Shown: one piece after another, positions 31,255 through 36,936 of the stretch
Layout of the letters: the number at the start of each line of letters is the position of its first letter
Position numbering within the stretch: position 1 is the stretch's first letter
Source of the DNA: Actinomycetes bacterium
GTDB lineage: Bacteria > Actinomycetota > Actinomycetes > JACCUZ01
Reading direction: 5' to 3'
DNA: 36,936 nucleotides
NCBI GenBank assembly: GCA_035489715.1
Contig: DATHAP010000039.1
Location: 1-36,936, forward strand
Notes under the pieces: model-generated
Seen by the model: only the letters and a program-made list of their open reading frames with translations
What the model was told of the DNA's origin: nothing
Database searches by the model: none
Program-made: the position numbers and the translations under genes

Positions 31255-31284
31255 GACCTGAGCGCCTGCGGGCAGGATCGGCCC

Positions 31285-32094
31285 GTGACCTCGACCGACA
31301 CCTCGCCCAGCAACGTCCCGCAGGACTCCGCCACGCTGTCGAGCGGCGCCCGGATGCCGCTGCTCGGCTTCGGCACCTGGCAGATCACCGGGCCGACCGC
31401 GACCACCGCCGTCCGCACGGCGCTCGACGCCGGCTACCGGCACCTCGACACGGCGACCGTCTACCGCAACGAGACCGAGGTCGGCGCCGGCCTGGCCGAG
31501 AGCGCCGTGCCCCGCGACGACGTCTTCGTCACGACCAAGTGCCCGCCGCGGAACACCGGCAGGGCCATCGAGACGCTGCGCCGCAGCCTCGACGGGCTGC
31601 GGACGGATCACGTCGACCTGTGGTTGGTGCACTGGCCCGGCGGAGACGGCGCCGACCTCGACCTGTGGCAGGAGCTCCTCGAGGCCCGCGCCGAGGGTCT
31701 GACCCGCGACGTCGGCGTCAGCAACTACTCGCTCGACCAGCTCGACGAGCTCACCAAGGAGACCGGCGAGACGCCGGCGGTCAACCAGGTCGAGTGGAGC
31801 CCGCTGCTCTTCGACCGGGCGGTGCTCGACGGCCACCGCGAGCGCGGCGTCGTCCTCGAGGGCTACAGCGCGCTGCGCGGCGGCACGCTCGACAACCCGG
31901 TCATCCACGAGGTCGCGGAGCCGCACGGCCGGTCGACGGCGCAGGTCATCGTCCGGTGGCACCTGCAGCACGGCGTGGTGGTGATCCCCAAGTCCGAGAA
32001 GGAGGAGCGGATCGTCGCCAACGCCCAGGTCGGCGACCTCGAGCTGTCCACGGACGACATGGCCGCGATCGACGCGCTCGGCGCACCGTCCTGA
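31285..32094 (+). CDS. Aldo/keto reductase
   Basis: A 269-residue TIM-barrel AKR with the full catalytic tetrad: Asp55 and Tyr60 in YRHLDTATVYRNE, Lys85 in VTTKCPP, His116 in DLWLVHWPGG. NADPH-binding residues lie in the C-terminal VVVIPKSEKEERIVANAQV. Resembles the 2,5-diketo-gluconate reductase/AKR5 type; it reduces aldehydes and ketones such as methylglyoxal in the cytosol, exact substrate unknown. GTG 31285 has CAGGAT 6 nt upstream; the very long open frame preceding it (to 27952) is antisense to adnA and is not coding. Confidence 0.92.
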   Translation: MTSTDTSPSNVPQDSATLSSGARMPLLGFGTWQITGPTATTAVRTALDAGYRHLDTATVYRNETEVGAGLAESAVPRDDVFVTTKCPPRNTGRAIETLRRSLDGLRTDHVDLWLVHWPGGDGADLDLWQELLEARAEGLTRDVGVSNYSLDQLDELTKETGETPAVNQVEWSPLLFDRAVLDGHRERGVVLEGYSALRGGTLDNPVIHEVAEPHGRSTAQVIVRWHLQHGVVVIPKSEKEERIVANAQVGDLELSTDDMAAIDALGAPS

Positions 32095-32127
32095 CGTACG
32101 TCCGGCAGCCCTGGCCGGGTGCGCCGG

Positions 32128-32388
32128 TCAGACCTCGGGCCCGCCACCGTCGTCGTCGCCGCTGACGTCGGAGAGCGACCACTTGAGCTGGAACTCGATC
32201 TCCTCCTCGTCGTCACCCCGCTCGTGCTCGATCGAGAACTGCCCGCGGGCGGGGACCCGGATCCGCTCGCCCGCGACCTGGATCCGGAACGGCTGCTCGG
32301 TCTCGAGCGCGTCGGCGAGCCGGCGCAGCTTGGCGACCACCTCGCCGGTCGTGTACATCCGCTCCACGTCGCGCGGTGCCTTGGCCAT
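32128..32388 (-). CDS. Amphi-Trp domain protein
   Basis: An 86-residue protein with the amphi-Trp pattern: N-terminal MYTTGEVVAKLRRLADALE helix, a central beta region (FRIQVAGERIRVPARGQFSI), and the acidic EHERGDDEEEIEFQLKWSL strand that gives the family its name. The tail is Asp/Gly-rich. A GGGAGGAG ribosome-binding site lies 6-7 nt before the ATG. The family is small, widespread in actinobacteria and archaea, and without assigned function. Convergent with the aldo/keto reductase. Confidence 0.85.
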   Translation of the reverse strand: MAKAPRDVERMYTTGEVVAKLRRLADALETEQPFRIQVAGERIRVPARGQFSIEHERGDDEEEIEFQLKWSLSDVSGDDDGGGPEV

Positions 32389-32451
32389 GAGGACTCCTCC
32401 CGAGGGTGTGCCCGCACCCTACGCAACCCTCGAGGGCGTGCGCGTGGCCCG

Positions 32452-33801
32452 CTAGGAGAGGTCGACCGGGCCGAGGTCGCGCAGCGAGTCACCGACCACC
32501 GACGCGTCACCGACGACGGTCGTCGCCCGGGTCGCGGGGGCCAGGATCCGGCGCGCGGCGTCGTGCACCTGGTCGGGGGTGACCGCCAGCAGGCGCTGCG
32601 GGTGGTCACGCAGCCAGTCCACGCCGAGGCCGTCGGCCAGCAGCACCGACAGCGTCGCCGCCAGACCGGCCTGGGTCGACGTCGAGAGGGCCAGCACGCC
32701 GACCAGGTGCTGGGCCATCGACTCGACCTCGTCGGCCGACGGCGGCAGGCTGGCGACCCGGCCGAGCTCGTAGCCCACCTCGACGAGCGCGGGTGCGGTC
32801 ACCTCGGTCGCGACGTCGGCCTGCAGCAGCGCGAATGAGGCGCGCGCGTTGTGGTGCAGGCTGCTGCGCGGGCTGTAGGTGTAGCCCTTGTCCTCGCGGA
32901 TGTTCTGGGTCAGCCGCGACACGAACGGCCCGGCGAAGATGGCGTTGGCCAGCTCCTGCGCGGCGTGGTCGGGGTCGGTGCGCGGCATCGCGAAGCCGCC
33001 GACCCGCAGGTTGGACTGCACAGCACCGGGACGGTCCACGAGCTGCAGCGCACCGGGCGTGAAGCGCTTGACCTTGGGCACCGTCGTCGGCGAGCCGTCG
33101 CCGGTCCAGCCGGCGAGCGCGCCCTCGACCCGGTCGAGCACCCGGGCCGGGCTCAGGTCGCCGACGAGGACGAGCAGCGACCCGTCCGGCACCAGCCGCC
33201 GCCGGTGGGCCGACCGCAGCGATGACGCCGAGACGTCGAGCACCTCCTCGGGGGCCGGGTACTCCCGGCCGTACGGGTGGTCGCCGAACACCTGGCGCAG
33301 CCACCGCTCGTCCGCCACCACCCCCGGCTGGGAGAGCCGGCGGCCGAGCAGGTCGGCGAGCCGGGCCGCCTCGCGCTCCACCTCGGCCCGCGGGTAGGAC
33401 GCGGAGGTCAGCACCTCGGCGAGCAGGCCGAGCAGGTCGGGCAGGCCCGGGGCGAGGCTCTCGCCGGCGAGCACCAGCCGGTCCGCGTCCGACGACGCGC
33501 GCAGCGAGCCGCCGACCCGCTGCAGCGCGTCGGCGATCTCCGACTGCGACCGCTCGGCGGTGCCGAGCAGCATCGTGTGCTCGAGCATCCCGGCCCGGGC
33601 CAGGTCGGCGTCGCGGCGCACCGCGGTCGGCACCCGCAGCCGGAGGTGCACGACCGGCACGCTGGCCCGCCGGATGGCAACCACCCGCAGCCCGCTGGGC
33701 AGGACACGCTCGGCCACCGTCGGCGGCTTGGCCCGGCGGACCTTCCCGAGACCGGGCACCGCCCGGGGTTGGGCCGGCTGCTCCGTCGTCGGCCCGCTCA
33801 T
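32452..33801 (-). CDS. M16 peptidase-like subunit lacking the zinc site
   Basis: A 449-residue M16 (pitrilysin/processing peptidase) family protein. The zinc motif HxxEH is broken: position 71 is Gly in GMLEHTMLLG, so metal binding is lost. The substrate-binding Arg/Tyr segment is intact in SRLTQNIREDKGYTYSPRSS. This is the partner-subunit pattern: one chain holds zinc, the other holds the Arg/Tyr pair. Its ATG overlaps the stop of the zinc-bearing gene by 4 nt (33798-33801), so a heterodimer made in equal amounts is expected. Confidence 0.9.
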   Translation of the reverse strand: MSGPTTEQPAQPRAVPGLGKVRRAKPPTVAERVLPSGLRVVAIRRASVPVVHLRLRVPTAVRRDADLARAGMLEHTMLLGTAERSQSEIADALQRVGGSLRASSDADRLVLAGESLAPGLPDLLGLLAEVLTSASYPRAEVEREAARLADLLGRRLSQPGVVADERWLRQVFGDHPYGREYPAPEEVLDVSASSLRSAHRRRLVPDGSLLVLVGDLSPARVLDRVEGALAGWTGDGSPTTVPKVKRFTPGALQLVDRPGAVQSNLRVGGFAMPRTDPDHAAQELANAIFAGPFVSRLTQNIREDKGYTYSPRSSLHHNARASFALLQADVATEVTAPALVEVGYELGRVASLPPSADEVESMAQHLVGVLALSTSTQAGLAATLSVLLADGLGVDWLRDHPQRLLAVTPDQVHDAARRILAPATRATTVVGDASVVGDSLRDLGPVDLS

Positions 33802-35096
33802 CGCGCACCTGCCAGCAGGTCGAGGCGGGCCCGGTTGTCCGGTCGCAGCGTGGCCGCCGCGGCGCGCACCTGCTCGGGCGTCACCTGCGCCACGTGCCCG
33901 GCGAGCTCGCCGACCAGCTCGGCCCGGCCGCGCTGCTGCTCGAAGGCGGCCATCGACAGGGTCCGCGACAGCACGTGGTCCGAGCCCTGCAGGATCGCCG
34001 ACTCGAGACGGGCCACGACGCGCTCGAGCTCGGCGCGATCGACGCCGTCGGTCGCGACCCGGTCGAGCTCCTCGTCGGTAGCGGTCACCACCCGGTCGGC
34101 CGCGACGTCGTTGCCGTGGTGCGCCTCGATCGACAGCACGGTGGGGTTGCGCACGTCGAAGGGGTCCTGCATCACGCCGATGTGGGTGCCGACGTCGGTG
34201 GCCAGGCTGTCGGTGTGCACCAGCCGGCGCTTGAGCCGGGAGGCGTCGCCGGTGGTCAGGGCGGAGGAGAGCACGACGAAGGGAAGGTACGCCGCGAGGT
34301 CGGCCGGGTCGGGCAGCCGCCAGCCGAGCGCCAGGGCCGGCGCCGGTGCGTGCGTGTCGACGTGCTGGGCCCGCCGCTCCGACGTCGGCGCCGGCTCGTC
34401 GAAGTCCGGCCGCTCCGGCACTGCCCGCGCCGGTACGTCGCCGAAGTGCCGCTCGACGAGCCGCATCGTGTCGGCCGCGTCGAGGTCGCCACCGACGACG
34501 AGCACCGCGTTGCCGGGCGCGTAGTAGCGGTCGAAGAAGTCCTGGGCGTCGTCGACCGTCGCGCTCTCCAGGTCCTCGAAGCCGCCGTAGCCGTTGTGGG
34601 CGTTGGGGAACGTCTCGAACAGCACCGGCGGCAGGGTCAGCCAGGGGAAGCCGCCGTAGGGCTGGTTGAGGACGTTGACCCGGATCTCCTCCTTCACCAC
34701 CGCGATCTGGTTGGCGAGGTTCTCCTCCGTGACGCGCGGCGAGCGCATGCGGTCGGCCTCGAGGAAGAGCGCGCGCTCCAGGGCGTGGGCGGGCAGAGCC
34801 TCGTAGTAGTTGGTGTAGTCCAGCCGGGTCGACCCGTTCAGCGTGCCGCCCGAGGACTGGACGTACTTGACGTGCTCCATCTTCTCCAGCGACGAGGACC
34901 CTTGGAACATCAGGTGCTCGAAGAGGTGCGCGAAGCCGGTGCGGCCCTGGGGCTCGGAGCGGATGCCGACGTCGTAGTAGACGGCGACCGCGACGACGGG
35001 CGACGAGCGATCAGGGGAGAGCACCACGCGCAGCCCGTTGCCGAGCGTCGCGCGTTCGACGGTCGGGACGCTGGAGCGGACGGTCGTCGCAGGCAT
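33798..35096 (-). CDS. M16 zinc metallopeptidase, catalytic subunit
   Basis: A 432-residue M16 peptidase with the inverted zinc motif HLFEH (His57, Glu60, His61) and the distal ligand Glu136 in VVKEEIRVN, exactly 76 residues later as in the family. The equivalent of the Arg/Tyr substrate clamp is degenerate here (SRLKRRLVHTDSLATDV). It pairs with the downstream, 4-nt-overlapping subunit that keeps that clamp. No signal peptide, so cytosolic degradation of short unfolded peptides is likely. TACGGT lies 7 nt before the ATG at 35096, indicating a leaderless operon promoter. Confidence 0.92.
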   Translation of the reverse strand: MPATTVRSSVPTVERATLGNGLRVVLSPDRSSPVVAVAVYYDVGIRSEPQGRTGFAHLFEHLMFQGSSSLEKMEHVKYVQSSGGTLNGSTRLDYTNYYEALPAHALERALFLEADRMRSPRVTEENLANQIAVVKEEIRVNVLNQPYGGFPWLTLPPVLFETFPNAHNGYGGFEDLESATVDDAQDFFDRYYAPGNAVLVVGGDLDAADTMRLVERHFGDVPARAVPERPDFDEPAPTSERRAQHVDTHAPAPALALGWRLPDPADLAAYLPFVVLSSALTTGDASRLKRRLVHTDSLATDVGTHIGVMQDPFDVRNPTVLSIEAHHGNDVAADRVVTATDEELDRVATDGVDRAELERVVARLESAILQGSDHVLSRTLSMAAFEQQRGRAELVGELAGHVAQVTPEQVRAAAATLRPDNRARLDLLAGAR

Positions 35097-35103
35097 GCGG
35101 GCG

Positions 35104-35109
35104 ACCGTA
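35104..35109 (-). promoter_or_regulatory. -10 hexamer of a likely leaderless promoter (M16 operon)
   Basis: TACGGT on the minus strand, 7 nt before the ATG at 35096. Confidence 0.6.
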
Positions 35110-35132
35110 CCCCGGCCCGGCGACGACAGACC

Positions 35133-35483
35133 TCAGCGCCCGTCCCAGCGCGCCCGGCGCATGTCGACCCGGGTCCCGTCCGGCCGTATCGGGGTCCCCT
35201 CGGCGCGGTGGGCGGCCAGCGCCTCCGTCGCCAGGTGCGGCGGCGGGGAGCCGTCGGCGCGCAGCACCCGCCACCACGGCAGCTCTCCGTCGCTCCGGCC
35301 CATGACCGCACCGACCTGGCGGGGGCCGCCGGCCCCGACGTACTCCGCGACGTCGCCGTAGGACATGACGTGGCCGCGCGGGATGCGCCGGACGACGTCG
35401 TGCACCGCGGCCTCGAAGTCGTCGGCACCGTCGTCAGCGGGGTCGGTGACGTCGGCCCGATCGCTGGTCACGGCGACCAGCAT
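35133..35483 (-). CDS. Alkyltransferase-like protein (ATL, MGMT fold)
   Basis: A 116-residue protein with the DNA-binding domain of O6-alkylguanine alkyltransferases: VRRIPRGHVMSYGDVAEYVG (recognition helix region) and RQVGAVMGRS. The active-site PCHRV is replaced by PWWRV, so there is no acceptor Cys. ATL proteins of this kind bind alkylated guanines and hand them to nucleotide excision repair. The first ~20 residues are acidic and poorly conserved; ATG 35483 or GTG 35471 could be the start. It is divergent from the methyltransferase, with 17 bp between start codons. M. tuberculosis has a similar gene beside adnAB as I recall. Confidence 0.9.
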   Translation of the reverse strand: MLVAVTSDRADVTDPADDGADDFEAAVHDVVRRIPRGHVMSYGDVAEYVGAGGPRQVGAVMGRSDGELPWWRVLRADGSPPPHLATEALAAHRAEGTPIRPDGTRVDMRRARWDGR

Positions 35484-35500
35484 GGCGCAGACTTCCCCGG

Positions 35501-36322
35501 GTGACGGACCAGCGGGAGGCGGTCGCCGGTGTCTTCGACCGGGCGTCCGAGACCTACGACCAGCTCGGCGTCGAGTTCTTCGGCCCGGTGGGCCGGGCGC
35601 TCGTCGAGCTCACAGGTGTCAATCCTGGCGACGACGTCCTGGACGTCGGCTGCGGACGCGGTGCGGTGCTCTTCGCCGCGGCGGAGGCCGCCGGGCCGAC
35701 CGGGACCGTGCTGGGCATCGACCTCGCCCGCGGCATGGTCGAGCGTACCCGGGCGGACGCGGCGGCAGGCGGCCTGTCGACGGTGCGCGTCGAGCAGCGC
35801 GACGCGCAGGAGCCCGGGCTGCCCGCGGCGTCGTACGACCTCGTGCTGTCGTCACTCGTGGTCTTCTTCCTCCCCGACCCCCTGTCCGGTGCCACAGCGT
35901 GGCGGCAGGTGACCCGCGACGGCGGGCGCCTCGGCATCACGACCTTCGCCTCGCGCGACGACCCGCGGTGGAGCTGGCTCGAGGAGCTCTTCCCGGACCG
36001 CGACCCGAGGGCCACCCGCCTCGGCGGCGACGAGGCGACCAGCCCGTTCGCGAGCGACGAGCGGCTGCACGAGCTGCTCGTCGCGGCCGGCTGGTCCGGT
36101 GCCCGGTCGGAGACCCGGGAGCACGTCACGACGTTCGCCCGTCCCGAGGACTGGCTGCCGTTCTCCTGGTCGGTAGGCTCGCGCACCTACTGGGAGCGGA
36201 CCCCGCAGGAGCAGCGACCGGAGATCGAGCGGCAGGCGATGGAGCACCTGACCCGGATGGCCGTCGAGCCGGAGGGGCTGATCCAGCGCAACCAGGTCCG
36301 CTACACGACGGCGGCGGCGTAG
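35501..36322 (+). CDS. Class I SAM-dependent methyltransferase (UbiE-like)
   Basis: A 273-residue methyltransferase: VFDRASETYDQLG at the N-terminus (UbiE/COQ5-like lead), motif I VLDVGCGRGAVLF (46-58), GIDLARGMVERTR, and SYDLVLSSLVVFFLPDP. The C-terminal ~100 residues form a substrate lid with WLPFSWSVGSRTYWERTP. Substrate unknown. GTG 35501 has CAGACT 7 nt upstream; this hexamer overlaps the possible -10 of the divergent ATL gene, so the two promoters may be mutually exclusive. Confidence 0.87.
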   Translation: MTDQREAVAGVFDRASETYDQLGVEFFGPVGRALVELTGVNPGDDVLDVGCGRGAVLFAAAEAAGPTGTVLGIDLARGMVERTRADAAAGGLSTVRVEQRDAQEPGLPAASYDLVLSSLVVFFLPDPLSGATAWRQVTRDGGRLGITTFASRDDPRWSWLEELFPDRDPRATRLGGDEATSPFASDERLHELLVAAGWSGARSETREHVTTFARPEDWLPFSWSVGSRTYWERTPQEQRPEIERQAMEHLTRMAVEPEGLIQRNQVRYTTAAA

Positions 36323-36354
36323 ACGGCGCCTGGAGCGAGCGCCCCGCGCCTCGG

Positions 36355-36711
36355 CTAGGCCGGCGGCTCGAGGTCGAACTCGGCCCGTCGGCCGGCCGGC
36401 ACCAGGTGCACCAGCTCGGGGTGGCGCTGCAGGTAGGCCCGGACGAACGGGCAGTACGGCAGCACCGCGACCCCCCGCTCGTCCAGCTGCCGCAGCGCGT
36501 CGCGCACGAACGTCGAGCCCAGCCCCCTGCCCTCGAAGGCCGGGTCGACCTGGGTGTGCAGGAACGCGACGTCGTCGCCGTCCAGCCGGTACTCCGCCGT
36601 GCCGGCGAGCGCGCCGTCGACCACCAGCACGAAGCGGCGGCCCGGGCGGACGTCGCGGACCTCGACGGACTGCGGTGTCGGCTCGGTCGTCTCCGCGGGC
36701 CGGCCGGCCAT
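36355..36711 (-). CDS. GNAT-type N-acetyltransferase (YidJ-like)
   Basis: A 118-residue short GNAT: FVLVVDGALAGTAEYRLDG (beta strands), VAFLHTQVDPAFEGRGLGST (motif A with the acetyl-CoA loop EGRGLGS), and VLPYCPFVRAYLQRHPE (motif B). The PxCxFVxxYxxxHPE ending matches the small YidJ-like proteins whose substrates are unknown. ATG 36711 overlaps the stop of the upstream rhodanese-domain gene (TGATG), so translation is coupled. Confidence 0.88.
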   Translation of the reverse strand: MAGRPAETTEPTPQSVEVRDVRPGRRFVLVVDGALAGTAEYRLDGDDVAFLHTQVDPAFEGRGLGSTFVRDALRQLDERGVAVLPYCPFVRAYLQRHPELVHLVPAGRRAEFDLEPPA

Positions 36712-36936
36712 CAGTAGGTCGGCAGCGACGGGTCGATCTGGTTGGCCCACGCGATGACGCCGCCGCCGACGTGCACCGCGTCGGAGAACCCGGCGCCCTT
36801 GAGCACGGCGAGCGCCTCCGCCGAGCGCATGCCCGTCTTGCAGTAGAGCACCACCGGCTTGTCCTGCGGCAGCTCGGCGAGGGCCTCGCCGGCGAGGATG
36901 CGGTCCTTGGGGATCAGCGTGGTGCCCGGGATCGAC
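36711..36936 (-). CDS. MoeZ-like sulfurtransferase, C-terminal rhodanese domain (5' end outside window)
   Basis: The last ~75 residues of a gene that continues past the window edge, ending at TGA 36711-36713. Visible are IPGTTLIPKDRILAG, the rhodanese active loop VVLYCKTGMRSAEAL with the persulfide-carrying Cys, and the ending VGGGVIAWANQIDPSLPTY. This ending closely resembles the rhodanese domain of actinobacterial MoeZ/MoeBR (E1-like adenylyltransferase plus rhodanese), which charges sulfur-carrier proteins. The E1 domain itself is not in view, so the full identity is inferred, supported by the M. tuberculosis moeB1 position near adnAB as I recall it. Confidence 0.8.
   Translation of the reverse strand, partial: SIPGTTLIPKDRILAGEALAELPQDKPVVLYCKTGMRSAEALAVLKGAGFSDAVHVGGGVIAWANQIDPSLPTY

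Noticed and set aside
27952-31284. A >1000-codon open frame on the plus strand upstream of the aldo/keto reductase
   Set aside because: It is antisense to adnA, has Arg/Pro/Gly-rich composition without any domain, and is explained by the absence of stop codons in high-GC DNA; the real gene starts at 31285.
1-36936. Mobile element, prophage, tRNA or rRNA
   Set aside because: No transposase, integrase, terminal inverted repeats with target duplications, cloverleaf-forming sequence or rRNA-like segment was recognised by eye; a tRNA or Rfam scan was not possible here.

Overview
The window is a very GC-rich, densely coded chromosomal segment of an actinobacterium. The evidence is a WhiB-family regulator with an AT-hook (WhiB7 type), a mycoredoxin, UvrD2 and the AdnA/AdnB helicase-nuclease pair, an F420-type LLM oxidoreductase, many GTG starts, and many -10-like hexamers placed 6-7 nt before start codons (the leaderless layout common in this phylum). 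The gene set (ABC1 kinase, whiB7, uvrD2, mrx1, nudC, adnA/adnB, alkyltransferase-like protein, MoeZ-type rhodanese) recalls the Mycobacterium tuberculosis Rv3196-Rv3206c neighbourhood, with extra genes interspersed. No rRNA, tRNA, CRISPR array, insertion sequence or prophage was seen. I cannot place the organism below phylum level.

Layout. 1-2.6 kb: a truncated Nudix gene, a YgjP-type metallopeptidase, a 470-bp gene-free stretch with a cluster of DnaA-box-like sequences, a crotonase-fold protein, and a 52-residue zinc ribbon. 2.8-6.7 kb, plus strand: M20 peptidase, ThiF/E1-like protein, ABC1 kinase. 6.7-9.9 kb, minus strand: a 51-residue zinc ribbon, a DUF1023-type hydrolase with a WXG-like N-terminus coupled to a small helical protein, and a stand-alone LigD-type polymerase. 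10.0-13.4 kb, minus strand: uvrD2, then the whiB7 unit. The whiB7 unit has an AT-box promoter, a leader hairpin, a 104-codon upstream ORF, an intrinsic terminator, whiB7, a 56-residue basic protein, and finally a 16-bp hairpin. 13.5-18.7 kb: mrx1, a DUF998 membrane protein, an HD/HD-GYP/LuxR regulator divergent from an LLM oxidoreductase plus methyltransferase, and a pentapeptide-DinB fusion. 18.7-24.4 kb: a minus operon (M20 dipeptidase, nudC, YgjV-GNAT-like protein; each junction overlaps by 4 nt) divergent from a plus operon (endonuclease/exonuclease/phosphatase, amidohydrolase, HhH-GPD protein). 24.5-31.3 kb: adnA and adnB. 31.3-36.9 kb: aldo/keto reductase, amphi-Trp protein, a two-subunit M16 protease, an alkyltransferase-like protein, a methyltransferase, a GNAT, and the end of a MoeZ-like gene.

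Working together. Several genes concern DNA damage (LigD-Pol, UvrD2, AdnAB, the HhH-GPD protein, the alkyltransferase-like protein), thiol and nucleotide quality control (mycoredoxin, NudC, Nudix) and antibiotic response (WhiB7). The most notable regulatory structure is the whiB7 leader, which has the parts of a transcription attenuator: a well-initiated upstream ORF, an intrinsic terminator, and an 8-nt segment inside the ORF complementary to the terminator's 5' arm. Its unusual features are the length of the upstream ORF and this alternative pairing.
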